A stretch of DNA of 25,658 nucleotides from Thermoprotei archaeon. Its GTDB lineage: Archaea; Thermoproteota; Thermoprotei_A; Sulfolobales; Ignisphaeraceae. Location: contig QMWT01000005.1 in the NCBI GenBank assembly GCA_003661775.1, positions 1-25,658 of the forward strand, given 5' to 3'. Made by a program: the position numbers and the translations under genes. Below the pieces are notes generated by a model, which saw only the letters and a list, made by a program, of their open reading frames with translations, was not told where the DNA came from and did no database searches. This document shows, one piece after another, positions 1 to 7,117 of the stretch (within the stretch, counting starts at the first letter, position 1; each line of letters opens with the position of its first letter).

Positions 1-5
1 CTAGG

Positions 6-416
6 ATGCTCGAACTGACTGAAAAGATGTCCAATATAGTCTCATCCTTCCTGAGCATCCTTCTGATCATGCAGTTATTCGGAGACCTCCTCGGGGTAAA
101 CGTAGTAGAGCTTTTGAAGTCCGCAATCACAAGACCGTGGGTCATCCCGACAGAATGGATTGCCAGATACTACCCCATATGGTATGGAATGCAATGGGCT
201 CTGCTTATACTGATGCTATCCGACCAAGTGTTCACTATGAGGTACATGCAGTTACATGGGAACCCTCCCCCTCCCGCTTACGAGCGCTGGATGTCCCTTG
301 CTATCTTCATGATATCGTTCTGGCTCACGCTTCTGTTCAGGTATGCGACATTTACAGTAATCACGATTTTTGCAAGCATAAGCTTTTCATACTGTATGTT
401 CATAAGAAAGAAATAG
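6..416 (+). CDS. Small polytopic membrane protein ending in FIRKK
   Basis: A 136-aa protein with about four hydrophobic segments (roughly residues 10-32, 60-75, 93-110 and 112-131). A Pro-rich loop (GNPPPPAYERW) lies between the second and third. The C-terminus is MFIRKK, a short variant of the basic tail motif seen on most membrane proteins here. The ATG at 6 is close to the window edge and no in-frame stop is visible before it, so the gene could start further upstream. The next gene follows after 18 nt on the same strand, so they probably share a transcript. I recognise no family. A structural or accessory envelope role is inferred only from the tail motif and the neighbours. Confidence 0.7.
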   Translation: MLELTEKMSNIVSSFLSILLIMQLFGDLLGVNVVELLKSAITRPWVIPTEWIARYYPIWYGMQWALLILMLSDQVFTMRYMQLHGNPPPPAYERWMSLAIFMISFWLTLLFRYATFTVITIFASISFSYCMFIRKK

Positions 417-434
417 GGCAGGAGGGACAGAGTA

Positions 435-1169
435 GTGCAACTCGGCCTCAGTACACTACTCTACCAGATGCTCCAGTACTTTCCTTGGTACGTAGCCCTA
501 GTGCTGGCTCCCATGGTCATCCGCATCCTTATTGAAAGGGCGCTCGGCATCAGGCCAGAGATCTTCGAGACTAGGATAAGCCCGCTACCGATGATCAACA
601 TGTCCTACGAGACGGCCTTCAGGACGGTAACCCTTACTGCGCTTTACTATCCGCTCTTCGAGGAACTGCTCTTCAGGGGGATCCCGTATCTGCTCTTCGG
701 GACTGTGGGCGCCGTCATAGGGTCGGTAGTTTGGGTTCTGATGCACCCAGCATGGCAGTTGCAGGCCCTCTCGGACTTCCCCCTATGGAAGAAGATCGCA
801 TTTACTGTTACGGCGGCGTTCTACTACGCATCATCTGCCGCGTTCTACACGATGATGTGGCTCGACGGGGACGGCCTCTGCGCGATACTATACCACACGT
901 TCCATAATGGGTGGATAACCCTTGCAGACATCATCAGGGAGGTTGAAATCCCGACCCCTTGGAAGAGGTACAGGTACGTAAGGAAGCATCCGGTCTCCGA
1001 ATCGTATCCCAAGCTCTTCAGGAAGAAGAAGGGAGGGGAAAAGACGGAAGAGAGGGAAGAGGAGGAGATGAAGATGTCCTTTGTCATCAGGAAGTCTACG
1101 AAGTCGTTAAGTGATGAGGTCGAGGAGGCAAAGAACTTATTCGTCAGGAGGAAAGTTAAAAATGAGTGA
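435..1169 (+). CDS. CPBP-family (Rce1/Abi-type) intramembrane metalloprotease with repeated basic tail motifs
   Basis: A 244-aa polytopic membrane protein. It carries the CPBP/CAAX-protease signature: E76-E77-x3-R81 (EELLFRG), H104 in WVLMHP, and H154-x3-N158 (HTFHN). These are the glutamates and histidines that hold the active site in this family. Members cleave prenylated or membrane-embedded substrates. The start is GTG at 435, supported by GGAGGG 8 nt upstream (421-426). The catalytic core ends near residue 185. A hydrophilic tail of about 60 residues follows, unusual for the family, with four basic motifs (RYVRKH, LFRKKK, SFVIRK, LFVRRK) around an acidic EEREEEE stretch. It lies among tagged membrane proteins, so processing or quality control of envelope proteins is a plausible role (inference). 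The family call is firm; the substrate is unknown. Confidence 0.85.
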   Translation: MQLGLSTLLYQMLQYFPWYVALVLAPMVIRILIERALGIRPEIFETRISPLPMINMSYETAFRTVTLTALYYPLFEELLFRGIPYLLFGTVGAVIGSVVWVLMHPAWQLQALSDFPLWKKIAFTVTAAFYYASSAAFYTMMWLDGDGLCAILYHTFHNGWITLADIIREVEIPTPWKRYRYVRKHPVSESYPKLFRKKKGGEKTEEREEEEMKMSFVIRKSTKSLSDEVEEAKNLFVRRKVKNE

Positions 1170-1194
1170 AGTGTAAGTTATTAGTGGTGAATGT

Positions 1195-1626
1195 ATGGCA
1201 GAGGCAGCAAAACTTGAGATTTCCACACGCGATGCAATACTAGCGATAGGCTTTGTCGGACTAGTGATTCTGGGAATAGCCCTAGTGCAAGCAGGCTACA
1301 TAACGAATCCCCTGTCGCTAGGACTAATGGTAACGCTCTCCATCGGTCTCATCCTTGTGGGGCACATCTTGGTAAAAGCGGGGGTATTCAGCCCTAGCGC
1401 ACTACTGCTCTGGTATGTGTTCGCATTTGGCCTTGTAATGGCGGTGTACGGCGGAATTGTGTACGGATACATACCTGTGGCCTTCTTGGTCGGTGGGGCC
1501 TCTATTAATGAAATTGCAATAACCAACGCAGTGTTCTATGTGCTGGTGGTTCTTGCTGTAGTTGCGGCAATCGCAGTCGTATATGCCTGCTATCAGTACT
1601 ACAAGAGGAGGGCACTAGGAGTATAG
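1195..1626 (+). CDS. Small hydrophobic four-helix membrane protein
   Basis: 143 aa, almost entirely hydrophobic. A short polar N-terminus (MAEAAKLEISTRD) is followed by membrane segments at about 14-33, 41-62, 69-92 and 110-134. The short tail YYKRRALGV resembles the basic motif only loosely. Small size, Gly/Ala/Val-rich helices and position in an envelope block would fit an abundant virion membrane protein, as in spindle-shaped archaeal viruses, but I see no recognisable capsid signature. The ATG at 1195 is preceded by GGTGA (about 1185). A T-rich run after the stop (about 1652-1666) could end transcription. Confidence 0.65.
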   Translation: MAEAAKLEISTRDAILAIGFVGLVILGIALVQAGYITNPLSLGLMVTLSIGLILVGHILVKAGVFSPSALLLWYVFAFGLVMAVYGGIVYGYIPVAFLVGGASINEIAITNAVFYVLVVLAVVAAIAVVYACYQYYKRRALGV

Positions 1627-1673
1627 TGCCTTTGCCTAAAGCCCCTGAATAAATTTTAATTTTTTATTCCTCC

Positions 1674-1689
1674 TATTTCTCTTGGGGAT
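1674..1689 (+). promoter_or_regulatory. Shared leader motif TATTTCTCTTGGGGAT before the gene at 1693
   Basis: This 16-nt sequence ends 3 nt before the ATG at 1693 and recurs exactly at 4617-4632. Related versions precede the ATGs at 3616 and, on the minus strand, 21001. A/T-rich TATA-like sequence lies about 10-25 nt upstream. The expected transcription start falls within or next to the motif, and GGGG/GGTGA could act as a Shine-Dalgarno core. Confidence 0.5.
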
Positions 1690-1692
1690 CAG

Positions 1693-2139
1693 ATGCATAG
1701 ACTGTTCAGATTGCTGAGAATCATAATCAACAGCTTCGGACTGGTACTACTGCTGGTACTGGCATTCGTACTGTGGAAGTCAAACCCAGCGCTGTCAGTA
1801 CTCTTGGCGCTGGCCGCAGTAGACCAGCTTGAGGACGTGTACTACTATGTATACATGAAGAGGTTCTTCCCAGAATGGTTCATGCCGTTCGACATGTTGT
1901 TGGAGTCAGCGCTGTTCTGCGTGGGCCTTGGGATGCTGGTATTCAGCCTAGTGTACCATGCATACTTCGAGACTTGGTTCTTCAAGGCGCTGATACCACT
2001 ATCGATCCTAGTAATGTGGTCTTCTGTTGAGGACGTGATGATGTGGAGGAAGCCTGAAATAAAACTCGGGATGGTGACCCACTATGTTTGTCCGAAAGAA
2101 AAGGTTCGTGGGGAGGAGAAGTTCGTCAGGAGAAAGTAG
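1693..2139 (+). CDS. Small membrane protein ending in KFVRRK
   Basis: 148 aa with about four hydrophobic segments (roughly 12-27, 33-45, 72-90 and 97-112). The polar C-terminal tail ends exactly in EEKFVRRK, the clearest form of the shared motif. No enzymatic motif or known family is recognised. The last 56 nt overlap the start of the downstream subtilase in another frame, so the two genes are probably translationally coupled. Expression is likely from the A/T-rich promoter and TATTTCTCTTGGGGAT leader just upstream. A virion membrane component is a reasonable guess from the tail. Confidence 0.7.
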   Translation: MHRLFRLLRIIINSFGLVLLLVLAFVLWKSNPALSVLLALAAVDQLEDVYYYVYMKRFFPEWFMPFDMLLESALFCVGLGMLVFSLVYHAYFETWFFKALIPLSILVMWSSVEDVMMWRKPEIKLGMVTHYVCPKEKVRGEEKFVRRK

Positions 2140-3568
2140 CATTTTATGGGCTACACATGTAACCGACGGTTATGCGTATAACCAGCTGGTCAAGATAACG
2201 AAGCTATTTCTGATCCTAGCAGTAGTCGTTTCACTACCAATAGTAGGATATGCGCTCAAGCCCTTGCAGGTAACATTATTCAGGGTCGATCCCGAGGTCT
2301 ACGACGCCCTGCTGAGGAATCAGTCTGCAACAGTATACGTAGCCGTAAGAGGCGACACGCCTCTGAACAGGAAAATATTGAAGACGTGGCACTTCGGGGA
2401 TCTGCACATCTATAAGACTGTAGTCTCCTCGACAGACGAGCTTTACTCACTAACAGACAGGAAGAATGTAATATCCATCTATGGAGACAAGACCCTAAGG
2501 CACGCATTATATCTAAACGGGATAAAGGCTGAAGAATACCCGTTTAAGGAGAGGGACATAGATAATGAATTCCACAGGGCAACAGGTCCGTGGATAGGCC
2601 GTGGTGTCACGGTTGCAATAATCGACTCGGGGATCGACTATACTCACCCAGACTTCTTCGACGATGACGGGAAAAGCATAATCAAGGTTCTTGTAAGCCT
2701 GTTCTACATTTCAGAGTCGACAGGCGAGTACATATTCTGGGAACCATATAAGAACGGAACCATGAATGACCTGTTGAATTGCGACATGCTCCTGTGGGAG
2801 AAATACGGGGAGCCAGCATTCCTCGACATCAACGGCCACGGAACGCATGTTGCTGGGATCATAGCCGGAAGAGGGCATGCCTCAAATGGGAAGTTCATGG
2901 GCATAGCGCCGGGAGTGCAATTGGTGGTCGTCAAAGCGTTCAACAAAGACGGTGTAGCAGACATGGACATGTGCTTGGAGGCATTAGAGTGGGTCTACAA
3001 CAACACCGAGAAGTACGACATAGAGATATTGAATATCAGCTGGGGCGCGAACTTTGCATCAGACGGTAATGACCCATTATCTTTGGCTGTAGATGAGCTA
3101 TCGGAAGAGAAGGGAGTATGGGTGTTCGCAGCCGCGGGGAACGAGGGGAACATCCCAACCACAATCGTAGTCCCAGCGGTCGCAAGGAAGGCGTTCGCTG
3201 TAGGCGCTTGGGATCCATACTATGACAAACTGGCCTCGTTCTCAAGCTTGGGCCCCACCATAGATATGAGGATGAAGCCTGACTTGGTAGTTGCAGGAGT
3301 AATGATAGTCAGTTGCAAATCCCAGTTTGCGGACTTCCCAGACGAATATGAAGTCAACACCTACTACGTCGCCTTGAGCGGGACTTCTATGGCCACTCCT
3401 GTGGCCTCTGGGATAGCGGCTGCATTCATCGAGTACTTCAGGTACTGGCATGGTAGAGACCCATCAGTTGATGATTTCATAAGGTGGGTCAAGGAGAATT
3501 CAAGGCATATCGACTTCATCAAGGACTTCATTACTGGCTGGGGCATTCCAAAGGCTCCCCATGGTTAG
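2084..3568 (+). CDS. Secreted or membrane-anchored subtilisin-like serine protease
   Basis: A complete subtilase of 494 aa. The catalytic triad is D181 (IIDSGID), H252 (NGHGTHVAG) and S435 (SGTSMATP), with the oxyanion-hole Asn in AAAGNEGN. Residues about 35-57 form a signal peptide or signal anchor (KLFLILAVVVSLPIVGYA), followed by a propeptide-like region to about 165. No C-terminal membrane segment is seen. The ATG at 2084 has GGTGA 6 nt upstream and overlaps the preceding gene by 56 nt. The N-terminus then reads MFVRKKRFVGRR, matching the motif found at the C-termini of its neighbours and lying on the predicted cytoplasmic side. Archaeal subtilases mature secreted proteins or degrade host surface layers. 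Here maturation of virion glycoproteins, or entry/egress, is inferred. Confidence 0.9.
   Translation: MFVRKKRFVGRRSSSGESSILWATHVTDGYAYNQLVKITKLFLILAVVVSLPIVGYALKPLQVTLFRVDPEVYDALLRNQSATVYVAVRGDTPLNRKILKTWHFGDLHIYKTVVSSTDELYSLTDRKNVISIYGDKTLRHALYLNGIKAEEYPFKERDIDNEFHRATGPWIGRGVTVAIIDSGIDYTHPDFFDDDGKSIIKVLVSLFYISESTGEYIFWEPYKNGTMNDLLNCDMLLWEKYGEPAFLDINGHGTHVAGIIAGRGHASNGKFMGIAPGVQLVVVKAFNKDGVADMDMCLEALEWVYNNTEKYDIEILNISWGANFASDGNDPLSLAVDELSEEKGVWVFAAAGNEGNIPTTIVVPAVARKAFAVGAWDPYYDKLASFSSLGPTIDMRMKPDLVVAGVMIVSCKSQFADFPDEYEVNTYYVALSGTSMATPVASGIAAAFIEYFRYWHGRDPSVDDFIRWVKENSRHIDFIKDFITGWGIPKAPHG
2149..2183. promoter_or_regulatory. Tandem 16-bp palindrome operator, copy 1
   Basis: Two dyads, GGCTACACATGTAACC (2149-2164) and GGTTATGCGTATAACC (2168-2183), are separated by 3 bp. 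The geometry equals that of the copies at 9570, 10449, 12775 and 19253. The minus-strand reading aligns best with the others. Unlike the cassette copies it lies inside the 5' part of the subtilase reading frame, with no good TATA box 14 nt away, so its role here is unclear. Confidence 0.65.
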
Positions 3569-3615
3569 CGAGAAAAAGGTTTTTTAGTCGTATTAAGTTA
3601 TTTCTTTTTGGTGGT

Positions 3616-4365
3616 ATGAGTATGAAAAGGTGCTTGGTATTAGTATTGTTACTGCCCCTGCTACTCAACGCGCTCGTAATGCCCCTAGTAGTCAAGGCCG
3701 AAGACCCGACAATAACCATAACCGTAATCGGTTATGATGGAGAACCCTTGGCCAACGCCAAAGTGACGGTATACGACGAGGCAGGAAACACATACGAGGG
3801 CACGACTGACGAGAACGGCACGGCCACCATAACAGTCCCTGCTAATGCATCCTACCTGATTGTAGTGAAGTCGGAGTACTACATCCTTGACACCGTTACT
3901 GTAAGCGGTGACACGAACGTAACCATCGACGCAAGCAAGATGTACTATGCTGTCCTGAAGAGCACGCCAAAGAGTGTCGACGTAAAGGTAGTCCTGTTGG
4001 CATTCAAGGATGTGTCTCTGACATTATCAACAAACGTAACCGTCTATGCCCCATCCAGTATAAACGTTACATATCCAAAGGAGATAGTAGAAGTCCCATA
4101 CAAGTACGTACTAGAGAAGATCGAGTATGACGGCAAGGAGACAAACCAGACAACAGTAACCCTTGACATGACCGAGACATACGTGGTTACTGGGACGTAC
4201 GTGAAGACCTTCTACCTGACACTAGAGTACTGGCTTGTAATACTGCTCGTAGCAGTATTAGTAGTCGCGCTCATAGTAGCAGGATTTGCGGCAGGAGCCA
4301 GAACTGCAACAGCCATGGTAGTCGAATGGAAGGAGAAGAACAGGAAGTACGTCAGAAGAAAATAG
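3616..4365 (+). CDS. Type I membrane glycoprotein with Ig-like/carboxypeptidase-regulatory domain, ending in KYVRRK
   Basis: 249 aa from the ATG at 3616 (a second ATG at 3622 is possible). A signal peptide covers about 1-27 (LVLVLLLPLLLN, then VKA/ED). The ectodomain begins with a beta-sandwich pattern typical of carboxypeptidase-regulatory or CNA-B-like modules (DGEPLANAKVTVYD, then TTDENGTATITVP). Several N-glycosylation sequons follow. A C-terminal membrane helix (WLVILLVAVLVVALIVAGFAA) precedes the cytoplasmic tail EKNRKYVRRK. The leader TTATTTCTTTTTGGTGGT resembles the TTTCTCTTGG leaders elsewhere. A virion or cell-surface stalk protein is likely. The domain class is fairly sure, the exact role is not. 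Confidence 0.75.
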   Translation: MSMKRCLVLVLLLPLLLNALVMPLVVKAEDPTITITVIGYDGEPLANAKVTVYDEAGNTYEGTTDENGTATITVPANASYLIVVKSEYYILDTVTVSGDTNVTIDASKMYYAVLKSTPKSVDVKVVLLAFKDVSLTLSTNVTVYAPSSINVTYPKEIVEVPYKYVLEKIEYDGKETNQTTVTLDMTETYVVTGTYVKTFYLTLEYWLVILLVAVLVVALIVAGFAAGARTATAMVVEWKEKNRKYVRRK

Positions 4366-4377
4366 CGGTGATCGGCC

Positions 4378-4587
4378 ATGGCTGAGAAAGAGGACAAGGA
4401 CGAATGGGTTGAGAAAATAAAGAAAGAGCTTAACGAGTTTGCTATTGGCGAATACGACCTAGACCAAGTGTTCGAGCCACTTCTGGAGGCATGCAAGAAA
4501 GTCGCTCGGACTTATAGCGAGTTCAGGCAATGCATAAATGAAGGGATCTCAACACTTCGAAGTGTTGTATCTAGGGTCAGGTACTGA
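4378..4587 (+). CDS. Small charged helical protein
   Basis: 69 aa, strongly charged and predicted alpha-helical (MAEKEDKDEWVEKIKKELNE), with two cysteines at about 40 and 53. No membrane segment, basic tail motif or recognised family. It starts 12 nt after the preceding stop with GGTGAT (about 4367-4372) as ribosome-binding site, so it is co-transcribed with the glycoprotein. A perfect 18-bp palindrome lies inside its 3' end. Confidence 0.55.
   Translation: MAEKEDKDEWVEKIKKELNEFAIGEYDLDQVFEPLLEACKKVARTYSEFRQCINEGISTLRSVVSRVRY
4550..4567. promoter_or_regulatory. Perfect 18-bp palindrome CAACACTTCGAAGTGTTG
   Basis: Fully self-complementary with no spacer, located in the last codons of the 69-aa gene. 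T-rich DNA (about 4597-4611) begins roughly 30 nt later, followed by the promoter/leader of the gene at 4631. It could be a dimeric regulator site or half of a terminator. It differs in sequence from the GGTTA operators. Confidence 0.45.
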
Positions 4588-4616
4588 AAACCTAACTTTT
4601 TTATCATTTTTCCCCA

Positions 4617-4632
4617 TATTTCTCTTGGGGAT
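4617..4632 (+). promoter_or_regulatory. Shared leader motif TATTTCTCTTGGGGAT overlapping the ATG at 4631
   Basis: An exact 16-nt copy of the sequence at 1674-1689. Its last two bases begin the start codon at 4631. A TATA-like CTTTTTTATC lies near 4596-4605, placing the expected transcript start just before the ATG. It supports 4631 as the start rather than an upstream ATG in the same frame. Confidence 0.5.
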
Positions 4633-5134
4633 GTCTTTGGATAGAGACGAGTCCATAAGCCTTCACCTGTTCCTGAGCATAGTATTCTTGATATTACTAT
4701 TGAAGGTATTCAACACATCAGTCCCAGAGAGCTTCATCTCGGCGCTGTTCGCATGCGTATCCATGCCAGCGACATACGCCTTGTCTTACTACCATGCCCA
4801 AGCATATCGAACAGGGAAATTCGTAATCAAAAAGCACCCAGAGCCGACGAGGATGTGGCTCTACGAGCTGATAGCCCTCCTGACAAGCTTCGGAATGGGC
4901 TTCTTGGTCTTTGTCGCTCTATCCGATGGGACTACGTCAGACCTGCCTATCTACCTCTCGGCATTTGTGACTACACAAATAATGAGATTAACACTCCTAT
5001 TCACAGTAAACCAGCTTAGGATGGCAGGTGTTGACGTACAACACCCATTAGTGGTAGTACTAATAGCTCTGGCGACTTCGTTGCTTACTCTAGTTAGCCT
5101 TAGGGTTATCTTCTCCGTCAGCTTCCTTTATTAG
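4631..5134 (+). CDS. Polytopic membrane protein with KFVIKKH in a predicted cytoplasmic loop
   Basis: 167 aa with about five hydrophobic segments (roughly 12-27, 32-52, 77-95, 103-120 and 138-160). The loop between the second and third reads RTGKFVIKKHPEPTRM. It is strongly positive, hence predicted cytoplasmic, and contains a variant of the tail motif that other membrane proteins carry at the C-terminus. The start at 4631 is chosen because the promoter and leader exclude the longer frame. Its 3' end overlaps the convergent ribbon-helix-helix gene by 45 bp. No family recognised. Confidence 0.65.
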   Translation: MSLDRDESISLHLFLSIVFLILLLKVFNTSVPESFISALFACVSMPATYALSYYHAQAYRTGKFVIKKHPEPTRMWLYELIALLTSFGMGFLVFVALSDGTTSDLPIYLSAFVTTQIMRLTLLFTVNQLRMAGVDVQHPLVVVLIALATSLLTLVSLRVIFSVSFLY

Positions 5135-5266
5135 CTTTAGCGCCCACTCCTTAAGGAGTTCATAAGGGGACAATCTCCTGCCCCTGCGCCTTGACTCCTT
5201 TTCTAGGACTCTCCTGAAAAGAGTCCACTCTTTCTCGTTGAAGTATACTGATACCCATCTCCCCAT
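5090..5266 (-). CDS. Ribbon-helix-helix-like DNA-binding protein
   Basis: 58 aa starting MGRWVSVYFNEKEW. One predicted beta strand (RWVSVYF) is followed by two helices (about 10-27 and 33-52) rich in Arg and Lys, the CopG/MetJ-type ribbon-helix-helix layout. A longer frame from 5335 exists, but a TATA box at 5297-5304 puts the transcript start near 5275, so the ATG at 5264-5266 with a short leader is preferred. It is convergent with, and overlaps, the membrane protein ending at 5134. A repressor of early or late promoters is likely. Confidence 0.6.
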   Translation of the reverse strand: MGRWVSVYFNEKEWTLFRRVLEKESRRRGRRLSPYELLKEWALKLIKEADGEDNPKAN

Positions 5267-5296
5267 TAGTGCCCCTAATACTATCTTAATCTTTAC

Positions 5297-5317
5297 ATTT
5301 ATATCTGTTTTGACAAA
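5297..5317 (-). promoter_or_regulatory. Promoter with TTTGTCAAA box and TATA for the gene at 5266
   Basis: Read on the minus strand: TTTGTCAAA (5317-5309), then ATATAAAT (5304-5297). The 13-nt start-to-start spacing is the same as in the promoters at 9543, 12748 and 19766. It fixes the start of the 58-aa gene. Confidence 0.65.
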
Positions 5318-5378
5318 ATAATTAGAAATAGCCAATCAGACTCAGGAAGTCTCATCATCTCCCCGCGGAGGTGTTTCG

Positions 5379-6299
5379 GTGTCTAAGTGGAATAACAATA
5401 GGGGAGTATATAAATCCTTTTCAAAGACAGTAGGCGAAGAAAACTCCAGCTCTCCTAGTAGAGTAGTACTAGGGGTGAGAGAGCATAATATTATTAAATA
5501 CGCCTTTTTATGTCGCGAATTCAGACTATGTGAATTGATCGAGTTCTATCATCGGGGGGTCAAAGGAAAAGAACGGATGAGACTATTCAACATGTACTAC
5601 TGTGCTCTAAATAGGCTAGTTAAGAGGGGGTATGTTGTTAGGGTATCTAGAGGTGTTTATAGGCTAGTTAAAACGCCCATTCCCTCAAGAGTTATTGATA
5701 CAAGGAATGGGAAGAATGATTTGTACAAGCGCAAATCTGGAGGCGAAGAAAAGCTGGGTGCCCGTGCGCGCTCGGTTGACAGCATATTTGCTCTTCTTGA
5801 AGAAATACTAGGGGTGAAAATTAGGTCTTCTGGTACTCGCAGGTTCAGGATTAGGTTTCATAGTACTGTCAGGACTATGAGGCCTGAAGACTTGGTGAGG
5901 ATGCTGTACTTGAGGGTCGTGTTTGTCTATAGGTTTTCCTTGGTTCTCAAGAGGGAATTGGAGAGGTACCTGTCGAGGAGGGAGAGGAGGTATATAGTTA
6001 GGCTTGTCAGGGCTATGCTTTCTGAGGTTGTTTATAATGGTGAGTCGGCCAAGGTAGGGATCCATAGATTGTACTTTGGGCGTTCTAGTGTTTCTGCTCC
6101 GAATGACGGGTTGTTGCCTATAAGCTTCACGGAGGGTATTCCTGTTCGTGCCAGCGAGGTGGGGGTTGATGTTGTTTTCAGGTCGCGTATTGATTTCAGG
6201 GCGCTCTTGAGCTTCATGAAGATCTATGTAGAAGATCTGGGTTCTGTTGAGAGGGTTGAGGTTCCTTTAGTCGTTGGGGGAGGTGGTGGGGGTGGATAG
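5379..6299 (+). CDS. Winged-helix-like putative DNA-binding protein, Gly-rich C-terminus
   Basis: 306 aa. The GTG start at 5379 is supported by GGAGGTG at 5367-5373. Residues about 33-95 (IIKYAFLCREFRLCELIEFY, then LNRLVKRGYVVRVSRGVYRL) look like a winged-helix domain with an Arg-rich wing. The middle (about 130-215) is a basic helical region. The protein ends in eight glycines. That run is encoded by the G-rich DNA that also supplies the ribosome-binding site of the next gene, so it may be a by-product of overlap. It is probably an operon with the TFB-like gene, pointing to transcription control. Coding DNA is more G/T-rich than in the neighbouring blocks. No family name can be given. Confidence 0.6.
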   Translation: MSKWNNNRGVYKSFSKTVGEENSSSPSRVVLGVREHNIIKYAFLCREFRLCELIEFYHRGVKGKERMRLFNMYYCALNRLVKRGYVVRVSRGVYRLVKTPIPSRVIDTRNGKNDLYKRKSGGEEKLGARARSVDSIFALLEEILGVKIRSSGTRRFRIRFHSTVRTMRPEDLVRMLYLRVVFVYRFSLVLKRELERYLSRRERRYIVRLVRAMLSEVVYNGESAKVGIHRLYFGRSSVSAPNDGLLPISFTEGIPVRASEVGVDVVFRSRIDFRALLSFMKIYVEDLGSVERVEVPLVVGGGGGGG

Positions 6300-7095
6300 G
6301 CAGACGTATATGGGTATATATGATAGGGGCTTCTATAGTCCTGATACGGGTGCGGGGAGGTTCAGGAAGTACCTGAAGCTGTGCAATCTTGATAGGAAGA
6401 GGGCTGCGCTTGAGAGGAGGAAGGATATTGCCATCGGGGTCATCACTAGGGTCTGTGCCATGCTCGGTCTTCCTGCGGATGTCAGGGAGATTGCGGTGAA
6501 GACTTTCAGGTTCGTGGTCGGTGCCAGTAGGGAGCGGGATATCAGGCGCTTCTACTGGTATGCTTTCGGTTCTGTGCTCTATGTTGTGAGGAGGTACGGC
6601 TTTCCTGTCTCTATTGATGAGATCAGGGGGGCTTTTGAGGATCTTGGGATCAGGATCCCTAGGTGGAGGGTGCTGTGGGTTATTGATGAGTTCGGCAGGC
6701 TTGGGAGGAGGATCGGGTCTAGGAGGCCTTCTGACTACCTGAACAGGATCCTTCATGAGGTGTTCAGGAGCCCGAGGGCGGTAGGGAGGCTGGGGGATAG
6801 GGCTGTACTGTACAGGCAGAGGGTGCTTCTGGTGGCTTTGGATCTGCTGAAGATGGCCTTGGAGAGGGGCAGGGGCTTTGAGCCGAGAACCGTGTGCGCC
6901 TGTGCCATATATGGTGCTGACAAGATTGTTGCGTGCAGGCTCGGGGTCAAGCCTGTGGTCACTTGGCCTCTGGTGTCCCGTGCGTCTGGCGTTCATGAGA
7001 GCACTCTGAGGGCTTGCTATAATGAGCTCTTCAAGAAGCGTGTAAAGGAAGAAACCTTGAAAAATGTCAAAGATTCCTTCTGTAATAAAATCTAG
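6292..7095 (+). CDS. TFB (TFIIB)-like transcription factor lacking the zinc ribbon
   Basis: 267 aa from GTG 6292, chosen for the GGAGGTG core just upstream; TTG 6274 is an alternative. The order matches archaeal TFB. First comes a B-reader/linker-like TYMGIYDRGFYS. Next is a cyclin-type repeat at about 40-130 (ITRVCAMLGLPADVREIAVK, then RRYGFPVSIDEIRGAFEDLG). A second repeat lies at about 150-255 (DYLNRI, then VCACAIYGADKIVACRLGV, then VSRASGVHESTLRACYNEL) and ends in the recognition-helix pattern. The N-terminal CxxC zinc ribbon that recruits RNA polymerase is absent. A factor of this shape could redirect or block promoter use. Zinc-ribbon proteins are encoded separately at 16782 and 17055. 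The start overlaps the upstream stop. Assigned by pattern, not by search. Confidence 0.65.
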   Translation: MDRQTYMGIYDRGFYSPDTGAGRFRKYLKLCNLDRKRAALERRKDIAIGVITRVCAMLGLPADVREIAVKTFRFVVGASRERDIRRFYWYAFGSVLYVVRRYGFPVSIDEIRGAFEDLGIRIPRWRVLWVIDEFGRLGRRIGSRRPSDYLNRILHEVFRSPRAVGRLGDRAVLYRQRVLLVALDLLKMALERGRGFEPRTVCACAIYGADKIVACRLGVKPVVTWPLVSRASGVHESTLRACYNELFKKRVKEETLKNVKDSFCNKI

Positions 7096-7117
7096 CTTGG
7101 AGGATGGGTTTGTGTAC

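Noticed and set aside
1693..3568. A frameshift joining the 148-aa membrane protein to the subtilase
   Set aside because: Each has its own start signal, hydrophobic architecture and tag; the overlap is better explained as two coupled genes.
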